Positions 5,824-12,648 of a stretch of 17,813 bases of DNA are shown here, piece after piece; position 1 is the stretch's first letter, and every line of letters begins with the position of its first letter. Origin of the DNA: an uncultured Oscillospiraceae bacterium (GTDB lineage: Bacteria > Bacillota > Clostridia > Oscillospirales > Ruminococcaceae). The position numbers were made by a program, and so were the translations under genes. The notes under the pieces are model-generated. The model did not search any database. It was not told the origin of the DNA and saw only the letters and a list, made by a program, of their open reading frames with translations. The DNA is taken from NCBI GenBank assembly GCA_910587335.1, contig CAJUMG010000010.1, positions 1 to 17,813 of the forward strand, written 5' to 3'.

Positions 5824-6780
5824 ATGAACACAATTCCCAAAATTCTATTAGGCTGCTGGCCCACCCCTTTGCAGGGGCTGCGCACACTTGGGCGAATGCT
5901 GGGGGATGGAAAACGGTTTTTCGTGAAGCGTGACGATCTGTGCGGTGTAGGCTTGGGCGGAAACAAGGTCCGAAAGATGGAGTATTTTTTAGCAGAGGCG
6001 TTGGCCCAGGGCTGTGATTGTATCATTACCGGCGGCGGCTCTCAATCCAATCAGACGATTGCTGCGGCCGCCTGCGCTTGTAAAGTCGGTCTTTCAGCTC
6101 ATCTCGTTGTACCGGAAACAACAGGCCCCGCTCCCCGCCAATTGGGGGAGCTTTTGGGCGTGACATTTCACTTTGTGGAAAAGGCCGATCAAGTTAAACG
6201 CGGAATCCGACAGGCAGAAAAAGAACTGCGCGCAGCAGGATTCCATCCATTTATCATTTCCCCTGGGGCAAACACACCGAAGGGTATATTAGGGTATGTA
6301 GACGCCATGAGGGAGCTCTATTCACAGGCCGCGGAGCAGGACCTTATGATTGACCATGTGGTCTGCTGTGGAGGAACCGGAAACACCTACGCAGGAGTTG
6401 TCTTGGGAACGAAGCTGTTCAGCCCCAATACCACCGCCACCGTCATATCAGTGGCCCGGCGTTTTACTCACAAAGAGACGCTGCATAAGATGATCCGGCA
6501 GGCAGAAGTCCTTTTAGGTTGCAGCAGTGACCTTACAATGGATGATTTCCACATTCATTTTTGCTCCGGAAAAGGGCTAAATGATGCCACGCCGAAAGGA
6601 AAAGCAGCTATGGAGTATATGGCGCAGCAAGAGGGGATTTTTCTTGACCCTGTTTATACTGGAAAGGCTTTTGCGGGCTTGCTGGAGATGAATGAGCAAG
6701 GACTTTTCCAGAACGGCGATTCCATTGTCTTTCTACATAGTGGCGGAATGCTGACATTACTAAATAGCTTCACAAAATAG
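5824..6780 (+). CDS. dcyD: PLP-dependent D-cysteine desulfhydrase / ACC deaminase family protein
   Basis: Cytoplasmic fold-type II PLP enzyme of 318 residues. Motifs are FVKRDDLCG, the Schiff-base lysine in GLGGNKVRKMEY (K48), the substrate-carboxylate loop TGGGSQSNQTIAAAACA and a C-terminal FLHSGGML that contacts the cofactor. These place it with D-cysteine desulfhydrase, which splits D-cysteine to pyruvate, ammonia and sulfide; ACC deaminase activity cannot be excluded from sequence alone. ATG 5824 is chosen (GTGAGG just upstream, overlapping the ogt stop), though GTG 5812 is possible. It follows ogt by 5 bp and is probably transcribed with the repair genes, although no functional link is evident. 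Confidence 0.82.
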   Translation: MNTIPKILLGCWPTPLQGLRTLGRMLGDGKRFFVKRDDLCGVGLGGNKVRKMEYFLAEALAQGCDCIITGGGSQSNQTIAAAACACKVGLSAHLVVPETTGPAPRQLGELLGVTFHFVEKADQVKRGIRQAEKELRAAGFHPFIISPGANTPKGILGYVDAMRELYSQAAEQDLMIDHVVCCGGTGNTYAGVVLGTKLFSPNTTATVISVARRFTHKETLHKMIRQAEVLLGCSSDLTMDDFHIHFCSGKGLNDATPKGKAAMEYMAQQEGIFLDPVYTGKAFAGLLEMNEQGLFQNGDSIVFLHSGGMLTLLNSFTK

Positions 6781-6845
6781 CTGATATAGTTAATCCGCCG
6801 CACGACGGCAAAAAAAGCCGCCGTACTGCACAGCTTGTCGCGCCC

Positions 6846-6883
6846 GAAAGTGGCGGCTCTGATTTCTCAAAGCCGCCACTTTC
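6846..6883 (+). terminator. Perfect 13-bp stem-loop after dcyD
   Basis: GAAAGTGGCGGCT at 6846-6858 pairs perfectly with 6871-6883 around a 12-base loop, 65 bp after the dcyD stop. There is no clear T tract after it, so it may be an RNA-stabilising hairpin or an imperfect terminator. A weaker GC-rich pairing around an A7 loop precedes it near 6804-6824. No gene was recognised between 6781 and 6976. Confidence 0.5.
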
Positions 6884-6976
6884 TACACCTTCATCGTTGT
6901 AGCAAACAGAGATAGTCTGAATAATAGGTATAAGCGGATGGACAGAGCAAAGTCCGTGAAAGTCAATATTATTTGA

Positions 6977-7104
6977 GAGGTCAAATACCAGGAACTGGTA
7001 GCCGAGGGTGACGGTTTCGAGGCGGACATTGACAAGTACATCTCCGAAAACATTTTCTTCGTGCCGGAGAATGCCCGATGGAGCGTGATTGCTACCGCAG
7101 TTTT
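6977..7104 (+). pseudogene. Fragment of type I restriction-modification methylase subunit HsdM
   Basis: About 42 codons read EVKYQELVAEGDGFEADIDK, then KYISENIFFVPENARWSVIATA. I recognise this as an internal stretch from the N-terminal helical part of HsdM; the intact protein is about 500 residues. A stop codon (6974-6976) precedes it, there is no start, and homology ends abruptly at about 7100 where the phosphate promoter begins. Neither HsdS nor HsdR is near. It is therefore a leftover of a deletion or insertion whose right break lies against the Pho box. The fragment call is from memory of the family, not a search. Confidence 0.65.
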
Positions 7105-7160
7105 ACGTCGATTTTACAAAAGTATGGTTGTGGATTTGACAAAAAAATTTAAAATATAAG
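7101..7160 (+). promoter_or_regulatory. Pho box and promoter of the lost pst operon
   Basis: Four 11-bp units start at 7101, 7112, 7123 and 7134. Units 1 and 2 begin TTTTAC, unit 3 carries TGGTT and unit 4 TTTGAC. This is the PhoP/PhoB-type direct-repeat box (TTHACA-like, 11-bp period). TTGACA inside unit 4 (7136-7141) is followed after 13 bp by TATAAG (7155-7160), a short spacing expected when the regulator replaces a normal -35 contact. The same unit order recurs before the NptA gene (10099-10142). It now drives only fossils and then phoBR. Confidence 0.75.
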
Positions 7161-7549
7161 CATAGGTATCGTAGAAAAATCACTTCACAGAGCAAAGGTC
7201 TGGGGGAAGGTAAAGGATAGATTGAAAGACCGGCACTCGGACTTTCAGGCGGACAGCAGCATCTGACCCATGCACTTGCCGCAGAACCGGATATTTTGCC
7301 GGTAGATGAGCCAGCCAGCGCTCTCTACTCGATTTCAACGCCAAAAATCGAAAAGTTTGTGGTAGAATGGAAAAAATGCTATACTACACTGTCAGTCACG
7401 CATAATTTGCGACAGGTTGTTCGAGTCTCCGATCATACGGCGTTTTTTCCTTGGGATATCTGATCGAATACGGAAATACTGAGAAGATATTTGAGCGGCC
7501 AAGAATCAGCGCACGGAAAACCATGTCACAGGGGAGGCTTGGACGATGA
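7161..7549 (+). pseudogene. pstB: Decayed 3' half of pstB (phosphate ABC transporter ATPase)
   Basis: Translation in pieces gives the second half of PstB: IVEKSLHRAKVWGKVKDRL, then a degraded signature SGGQQHLTHALA, Walker B-like ILPVDEPASALYSIST, the H-loop SVTHNL, and the C-terminal tail LIEYGNTEKIFERP. The canonical forms are SGGQQQRL, LLMDEPTSALD and VTHN, so catalytic positions have changed as well. The frame shifts near 7245 and in a run of six T at 7443-7448. The first half of pstB and the pstS, pstC and pstA genes that normally precede it are absent, and the fragment begins right after the Pho promoter. Its stop (7547-7549) overlaps the phoU start. PstB would energise high-affinity phosphate import; this copy cannot. 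Confidence 0.85.
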
Positions 7550-7725
7550 AAAACGGATTTGGCGAACAGCTTAGTCTGCTAAATCGAGAATTGACGCGGC
7601 TGGGCGCTATATGCAAGGGAGCAGTTGCGCTTGCCGCAAAATCACGGATCTGCGGCGATCATGCGGTGAACATCGCCAAATGGGTGGATTTTTCAGTAGT
7701 AGGCAAGCATAAAGGAGGTGCATAA
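7546..7725 (+). pseudogene. phoU: Internally deleted phoU, still an open 59-codon frame
   Basis: The frame starts ATG 7546, overlapping the pstB stop, and reads the PhoU N-terminus (MKNGFGEQLSLLNRELTRLG, then AICKGAVALAAK) joined directly to the PhoU C-terminus (GDHAVNIAKWVDFSVVG) and TAA at 7723. Intact PhoU, the negative modulator of PhoR signalling and Pst transport, has about 215-220 residues, so roughly 160 codons are gone, including the metal-binding helices. The deletion kept the reading frame. A short two-helix peptide could still be made, and translation through it would bring ribosomes to GGAGG (7714-7718), the site used by the following response regulator. It is most simply a fossil. 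Confidence 0.82.
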
Positions 7726-7727
7726 AG

Positions 7728-8402
7728 GTGGTTTGGTGTGTCGAAGACGATGCAAGCATACGAGAAATTCTGATATATACTTTGCGCTCCACCGGCTTTG
7801 AGGCAAAAGGCTTTGCGGACGGAGCGGATTTTTTCCATGCTTTGGAGCACGAAAAACCGGAACTCATCGTCCTTGATATTATGCTCCCTGGAGAGGACGG
7901 CGTGGAAATTCTGAAACGGCTGAAAGCCGCACCTGATACCTGCCAGATTCCCATTATCATGGCAACCGCCAAGGGACAGGAATATGACAAGGTTCAAAGC
8001 CTTGACCTTGGCGCGGATGATTACCTTGTCAAGCCCTTCGGCATGATGGAAATGGTGTCCCGAGTAAAGGCGGTGCTTCGCCGCTGCGCGCCAAGATCTG
8101 TGCAGCGCATCCTGCAAACAGGAGAGCTGACCTTGAATCTGGATGAACATACGGTTTCCATTGGGAATGAACGAATCCCGCTCACCTATAAGGAATTTAA
8201 AATTCTCAGGCTGTTTCTGCAAAATCCCGGTTTTGTTTTCACAAGAGAACAGCTCTTTAATGATGCTTGGGGAATGGACTATATCGGCGAAACGCGGACA
8301 GTGGATATGCATATCCGAACTCTCCGCCAGAAACTGGGTGCATATGGGGATAAAATCGAAACGGTGCGCAACGTGGGTTACCGTATGGAGGTGAGCAAAT
8401 GA
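7728..8402 (+). CDS. phoB: Phosphate-regulon response regulator (PhoB/PhoP-like)
   Basis: OmpR-family regulator of 224 residues. The receiver shows E6/D7/D8, phosphoacceptor D50 in LIVLDIMLPGEDG, a switch region IMATAKG and K102 in LVKPFG; the winged helix ends TVRNVGYRM. Assignment to phosphate control rests on context: remnants of pstB and phoU directly upstream, a PhoR-type kinase with PAS domain downstream, and Pho boxes at 7101 and 10099. The start is GTG 7728, 9 nt after GGAGG, giving the N-terminus VWCVEDDASIRE that matches the family. Its last four bases overlap the kinase start (ATGA). It should activate nptA when phosphate is scarce and, through the old pst promoter, its own operon. 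Confidence 0.92.
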   Translation: MVWCVEDDASIREILIYTLRSTGFEAKGFADGADFFHALEHEKPELIVLDIMLPGEDGVEILKRLKAAPDTCQIPIIMATAKGQEYDKVQSLDLGADDYLVKPFGMMEMVSRVKAVLRRCAPRSVQRILQTGELTLNLDEHTVSIGNERIPLTYKEFKILRLFLQNPGFVFTREQLFNDAWGMDYIGETRTVDMHIRTLRQKLGAYGDKIETVRNVGYRMEVSK

Positions 8403-10051
8403 CGAAAAAGATTTTTCGTTCCATCTTCATCGTTGCAATGGTAGTCTTTCTGGCTTGCCTTGCGCTTATCATGGGTGTTCTTTACAGTTATTATGGTTCT
8501 GTGCAGGAAAATCAGCTTGCGGCGGAGCTGTCTTTCGCAGCGCAGGGCGTTGAGCAAAACGGACTTGCGTATCTGACCGGCTTAAGAGGCAAAGACAATC
8601 GCCTTACGTGGGTCGCAGCGGACGGTAAAGTTTTGTTTGACTCACAAACAGACGCCAAAGAAATGGAAAACCACGCAGAGCGTGAGGAAATCAAAAAGGC
8701 ACTTAAAAACGGTACGGGTGAAAGCGCTCGCTATTCCTCCACACTGACCGAGCAAACCGTGTACTATGCGAAGCGTCTGAGCGACGGTTCAGTCCTGCGC
8801 ATTTCCATCAGCCGGTTTACGATGCTGGCACTTGGGATTTCCATGCTCCAGCCGATGTGTATTATTCTTGTCGTTGCCCTTGTGCTTTCGGGAGCTTTGG
8901 CACACAGCTTGTCCAAAAGAATTGTCAAACCCCTTGAAGCGGTCAATCTGGACAAACCAATGGAAAACGATACCTACGAGGAGCTTGCGCCAATCCTTAC
9001 AAGACTGGAGCAGCAGCACAGGCAGATCCGATATCAGCGTGAAGAGCTGCGGGAGCGGAAAAATGAGTTTCTGGCGGTTATCAGCAACATGAATGAAGGT
9101 TTGGTGCTGCTTGGCGAAAACGAAACCATTCTCAGTATCAACCCTGCGGCAGCAGGCTTTTTCGGCACAGACCGCGATTATATAGGAAAGAACTTCATTT
9201 CTCTGGAACGGAATCGAGCAATCGGTAAAATGATTTCCTCCGCTGAAAAATCCGGCAGGGGCGAGCTTGCCATAAGCCGCGGCGGAAGGGAATATCAGCT
9301 GAGCGCAAGCCGTGTGGAAAATGGCGGTAAAATTTCCGGCGTGGTGATTTTAATTTTTGATATCACCGAAAAGATATTTGCCGAACGCAATAGGCGGGAG
9401 TTTACCGCCAACGTGTCCCATGAGCTGAAAACCCCGCTGCAATCGATCATGGGCAGCGCAGAACTGATGCAAAACGGTCTCGTAAAGCCGGACGATCTGC
9501 CGCAGTTTGCCCGCCGCATCCGTTCAGAGGCGGCAAGGCTGGTAACCTTGATCGAGGATATTATCCGTCTGTCGCAGCTGGACGAGCAGCCCGATTTTAT
9601 GATAGAGGAGGTGGATCTTTCTTCCCTTGCAAGGGAGGAAATCAATACGCTTCAGTTGGCCGCAGACGACAAGCGCGTCACATTGGCTTTTGAAGGAGAG
9701 TCTGTCACGGTAAAAGGTGTGCGTCAGCTCCTTCACGAGGTGATCTATAACCTTTTGGACAACGCCATCAAGTACAACCTGGACGGCGGCAGCGTGACAG
9801 TTTCGGTAAAAGCGGAAAATGAAGCGGTCTGCCTGACCGTTGCAGATACGGGAATCGGCATTCCCAGCGAATATCAAACGAGGATTTTCGAACGCTTTTA
9901 CCGGGTAGATAAAAGCCACTCGAAGCAGATCGGCGGCACCGGGCTTGGGCTTTCTATCGTTAAGCACGCCGTACAGTATATGAATGGGAAAATCGACCTG
10001 AAAAGCGAATCCGGCGTGGGAACCACTATCACGGTGACCTTGCCAGCGTAA
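8399..10051 (+). CDS. phoR: Phosphate-regulon sensor histidine kinase (PhoR-like)
   Basis: Membrane kinase of 550 residues. Two membrane helices (about 8-32 and 143-170) flank an extracellular domain of about 110 residues. A HAMP-like linker (IVKPLEAV) follows, then a PAS domain (about 223-325, with LLGENETILSINPAA), HisKA with H341 in FTANVSHELKTPLQSIM, N box NLLDNAIKYN (451-460), G1 DTGIGIP (483-489), FERFYRVDKSHS and G2 GGTGLGLS. The PAS plus the SHELKTPLQSI motif are the usual Firmicute PhoR arrangement. It overlaps the regulator by 4 bp. In classical systems PhoR activity is restrained by PhoU and Pst; both are wrecked here, so input may come from the PAS or extracellular domain, or from the PhoU-like domain of NptA. 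That last point is inference. Confidence 0.94.
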   Translation: MTKKIFRSIFIVAMVVFLACLALIMGVLYSYYGSVQENQLAAELSFAAQGVEQNGLAYLTGLRGKDNRLTWVAADGKVLFDSQTDAKEMENHAEREEIKKALKNGTGESARYSSTLTEQTVYYAKRLSDGSVLRISISRFTMLALGISMLQPMCIILVVALVLSGALAHSLSKRIVKPLEAVNLDKPMENDTYEELAPILTRLEQQHRQIRYQREELRERKNEFLAVISNMNEGLVLLGENETILSINPAAAGFFGTDRDYIGKNFISLERNRAIGKMISSAEKSGRGELAISRGGREYQLSASRVENGGKISGVVILIFDITEKIFAERNRREFTANVSHELKTPLQSIMGSAELMQNGLVKPDDLPQFARRIRSEAARLVTLIEDIIRLSQLDEQPDFMIEEVDLSSLAREEINTLQLAADDKRVTLAFEGESVTVKGVRQLLHEVIYNLLDNAIKYNLDGGSVTVSVKAENEAVCLTVADTGIGIPSEYQTRIFERFYRVDKSHSKQIGGTGLGLSIVKHAVQYMNGKIDLKSESGVGTTITVTLPA

Positions 10052-10056
10052 AAACT

Positions 10057-10096
10057 GAAAGCGGCAATGCACCCTATTCGGTGTGTTGCCGCTTTC
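10057..10096 (+). terminator. Strong hairpin between phoR and nptA
   Basis: Arms 10057-10073 and 10080-10096 pair over 17 bp with two G-U wobbles around a six-base loop, starting 6 bp after the phoR stop. No T tract follows, but the stem ends in A/T-rich pairs. It separates the phoBR transcript from the nptA promoter, which begins 3 bp later. Confidence 0.65.
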
Positions 10097-10098
10097 GA

Positions 10099-10159
10099 CT
10101 TGACATAAATTTTACAAAACCTTGGTTTCAGATTTTACCTTGATATAGTAGAGTATGAT
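10099..10159 (+). promoter_or_regulatory. Pho box and promoter of nptA
   Basis: Four 11-bp units start at 10099, 10110, 10121 and 10132: CTTGAC, TTTTACAAAA, CTTGGTT and ATTTTAC. TTGACA (10100) and TTTACA (10111) are exactly 11 bp apart, and unit 4 supplies a -35-like TTTACC (10134-10139) 14 bp before TATGAT (10154-10159). Unit order and spacing copy the fossil pst promoter at 7101-7144, including TGGTT in unit 3. This marks nptA as a probable direct PhoB target. Confidence 0.77.
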
Positions 10160-10188
10160 TGAAAAATTTGTATCAAGGAGAAGAAAGA

Positions 10189-11937
10189 ATGGACGTATTC
10201 GCACTGATAACACTGGTCGGAGGGCTTGCCTTTTTCCTGTATGGAATGAACGTCCTATCCAGCGGCTTGGAACGTATGGCGGGCGGAAAGCTGGAATCCG
10301 CACTGAAAAAGATCACCTCAAACCGGTTTAAATGCCTGCTGCTCGGCGCGGGTATTACGGCGGCGATTCAATCCTCATCGGCCGTCACGGTCATGCTTGT
10401 GGGACTTGTCAACTGCGGTATTATGAATATTGGACAGAGCATCGGTGTCGTTATGGGGTCGAATATCGGCACCACCATGACCGCCTGGATTTTGACTCTG
10501 GTCGGAATCGAATCGGATAATCCTTTGATCAGCCTGCTAAAGCCGGAAAACTTTTCGCTTATCTTTGCTTTTGTGGGCATCTTGCTCATTATGGGGTCCA
10601 AAAAGGCAAAACGGAAAGACATCGGCCATATTTTAATCGGGTTTGCGGTGCTGATGTACGGCATGAAGCTGATGAGCGGCGCTGTGAAACCACTTGCGGA
10701 ACTGCCGGCCTTTACAAGATTGCTGACAGCCTTTCAAAGCCCGATTCTCGGCGTGCTCGCAGGACTTTTCATTACGGCGGTCATTCAAAGCTCCTCTGCT
10801 TCGGTGGGTATTTTGCAGGCGCTGGCCCTGACCGGCTCGGTGTCTTACGGTGCCGCCATCCCGATTATCATGGGACAAAACATCGGCACCTGTGTAACCG
10901 CGCTGCTGTCGAGCATTGGTGTGAGCAAAAACGCGAAAAAGGTCGCGGTGGTCCACGTCGCTTTCAATGTTATTGGGACAACGGTTTGCCTGTCTTTGTA
11001 TTGTCTTGCAAATGGGATATTTCACTTTGCTTTTACAAATCAGCCCATAGACGCTGTGGGAATTGCGGCTGTACATACGGCGTTTAACCTGCTTACTACG
11101 GCGATGCTGGTGCCGTTTACCAAGCAGCTAGAGCGCTTTGCAAATTTTGTGCTGCCCGAAACGGCAGATCCATCAGGAACCTCCGCCGGACTTTTGGACA
11201 AACGGCTGCTCAGCACACCTTCTGTTGCGATCTCGGAGTGCAATAATCTGGCGATTGAAATGTTAAAAATCGCAAACGAAACGCTGCGATCAACCTTTTC
11301 GTTATTTCAAAATTACGATCCGAAAAAGGCGCAGGCCATTTTGAAAAATGAAAGCGCTTTGGACCGTTACGAGGATGAGCTTGGCACATACCTTGTGCCC
11401 TTGTCGGCCCAAAGCTTATCCGAGGCGGATTCTCTGAAAATATCCCAAATGCTCCACACCATCGGCGACTTTGAGCGATTGGGAGACCACGCTGTCAATA
11501 TGCTACATGCGGCGCAGGAGCTTTATGAAAAGCGGCTTGTTTTTTCAAGCGCTGCCAAAAAGGAGCTCTCGGTCTTGTTAGAAGCGATTCAGGAGATTCT
11601 TTCGCTCACCCAAAAGGCGTACCAGCTGGGCGACCTGACCATTGCCATGCAGGTGGAACCGCTGGAACAAACAATTGATCAGCTGGTGACCAGAATAAAA
11701 AGCAGACATATTAAGCGCCTGCAAGCCGGCGAATGTTCCATAGAGCTGGGCTTTGTGCTCTCGGATGTGCTGACAAATCTGGAGCGGGTGTCCGATCATT
11801 GCTCCAATATAGCGGTTGCGGTGATCGAACTGTCCCACAGCTCTTTTGATACGCATAAATATCTTGATGGTATCCGGTCAGAAAGTGAACAGTACAAGGA
11901 CGCCTACAATCAGTTTTCGGTGAAATATACCCTGTAA
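10189..11937 (+). CDS. nptA: Na+/phosphate cotransporter with C-terminal PhoU-like domain
   Basis: Membrane protein of 582 residues in the PNaS family. Two inverted halves carry the hallmark QSSSA motifs (61-65 in AAIQSSSAVTVML, 200-204 in AVIQSSSASVGIL), each followed by a glycine-rich GSNIGTT or GQNIGTC segment; these form the substrate and sodium path. About residues 350-560 are a soluble PhoU-like helical domain with two repeats, seen in IGDFERLGDHAVNML and LTNLERVSDHCSNIA, each with the E/R..D metal-site pattern. ATG 10189 has AAGGAG 8 nt upstream; an in-frame start at 10159 lies inside the -10 region and is rejected. With pstSCAB lost, it is the only phosphate importer visible here, and its PhoU-like domain could replace lost PhoU function. 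Confidence 0.93.
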   Translation: MDVFALITLVGGLAFFLYGMNVLSSGLERMAGGKLESALKKITSNRFKCLLLGAGITAAIQSSSAVTVMLVGLVNCGIMNIGQSIGVVMGSNIGTTMTAWILTLVGIESDNPLISLLKPENFSLIFAFVGILLIMGSKKAKRKDIGHILIGFAVLMYGMKLMSGAVKPLAELPAFTRLLTAFQSPILGVLAGLFITAVIQSSSASVGILQALALTGSVSYGAAIPIIMGQNIGTCVTALLSSIGVSKNAKKVAVVHVAFNVIGTTVCLSLYCLANGIFHFAFTNQPIDAVGIAAVHTAFNLLTTAMLVPFTKQLERFANFVLPETADPSGTSAGLLDKRLLSTPSVAISECNNLAIEMLKIANETLRSTFSLFQNYDPKKAQAILKNESALDRYEDELGTYLVPLSAQSLSEADSLKISQMLHTIGDFERLGDHAVNMLHAAQELYEKRLVFSSAAKKELSVLLEAIQEILSLTQKAYQLGDLTIAMQVEPLEQTIDQLVTRIKSRHIKRLQAGECSIELGFVLSDVLTNLERVSDHCSNIAVAVIELSHSSFDTHKYLDGIRSESEQYKDAYNQFSVKYTL

Positions 11938-11944
11938 AATGCGC

Positions 11945-11984
11945 AAAAGCGATGCAATTCGATTGGAAATTGCATCGCTTTTTT
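11945..11984 (+). terminator. Rho-independent terminator of nptA
   Basis: Arms AAAAGCGATGCAATT (11945-11959) and 11968-11982 are perfectly complementary over 15 bp with an eight-base loop, and the right arm ends in a run of six T (11979-11984). It begins 8 bp after the nptA stop. Confidence 0.9.
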
Positions 11985-12033
11985 ATGATTTCCCACCTTG
12001 AAAGGATCACAGAGACGCATCCTAGGAATACAC

Positions 12034-12078
12034 TTGACTTTAGTACGAATTCGGAGTATAATTCAGTACGAATTCGGA
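12034..12078 (+). promoter_or_regulatory. Promoter with twin operators for the MarR/MATE pair
   Basis: TTGACT (12034-12039), 17 bp, then TATAAT (12057-12062) form a near-consensus promoter. The 14-mer AGTACGAATTCGGA occurs twice without mismatch, at 12042-12055 in the spacer and at 12065-12078 just after the -10, 23 bp apart. Each copy is centred on the palindrome CGAATTCG. A dimeric repressor bound to both would block RNA polymerase, as expected for MarR autoregulation. Confidence 0.85.
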
Positions 12079-12108
12079 ATCAAATTTAAAATGGGTAGGG
12101 GAACAACA

Positions 12109-12585
12109 TTGAAGCATTACCGAAAAGAAATAAGACAGGTCATAGTTTCTGTTAATATGATTGATGGGATCTATGATATTTTATCGAAAAACCGTAAAAT
12201 CAAGCAAAATATGTTAGCGTTATTATACGCAATAGATGATGGGAAGCTGCACTCACAAACAGAAATTTGTGAACAGTGGCTCATTCCAAGAACAACGATT
12301 AACACCATTGTAAAAGAGTGCATAAATGATGGGTATATTACTTTCGATACAAGCAGGCATACAAAAGAAAAGATCATTTGTATTACCGATAAAGGGAAAG
12401 AATATGCCCAATCTATCTTGAAACAAATCTATGAAATCGAGTATCGTGCAATGGAAAAGACACTATCCAAATATTCGGTAGAATTTGTGCAAGCAATGAA
12501 AGAATTTGCAGATAACCTAAAATTTGAAATCGATCATTACACCGATGGGGAACAAAAAATGAATGATACCGCTGTAAATCTTTAA
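12109..12585 (+). CDS. MarR-family transcriptional repressor (MepR-like)
   Basis: A 158-residue winged-helix regulator. Helices at the N-terminus (EIRQVIVSVNMIDGIYDILS) form the dimer face; the winged helix spans about 33-100 with IPRTTINTIVKECINDGYI as recognition helix region and ITDKGKEYAQSIL after the wing. MarR proteins of this sort bind drugs, release DNA and open expression of an adjacent pump; the MATE gene 63 bp downstream is the obvious target, as with mepR/mepA of Staphylococcus aureus. The start is taken as TTG 12109 because AGGGGA (12097-12102) lies 6 nt upstream and the family begins near MKHYRKEIR; ATG 12091 is in frame but has no ribosome site. The gene is AT-rich compared with its neighbours. 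Confidence 0.85.
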   Translation: MKHYRKEIRQVIVSVNMIDGIYDILSKNRKIKQNMLALLYAIDDGKLHSQTEICEQWLIPRTTINTIVKECINDGYITFDTSRHTKEKIICITDKGKEYAQSILKQIYEIEYRAMEKTLSKYSVEFVQAMKEFADNLKFEIDHYTDGEQKMNDTAVNL

Positions 12586-12648
12586 AACAAGAGGCTTGCA
12601 TTGCTTTTGAGACAACAGACAATGAAATATAAACGAAAGGAATTTTTT

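Noticed and set aside
10159..10188. Upstream start of nptA at 10159
   Set aside because: It falls on the -10 region of the Pho-controlled promoter and has no ribosome site, whereas ATG 10189 has AAGGAG at 8 nt.
12601..12648. Longer N-terminus of the MATE protein from 12601
   Set aside because: The extra 16 residues are unlike the family, and the ATG at 12649 has a proper ribosome site.
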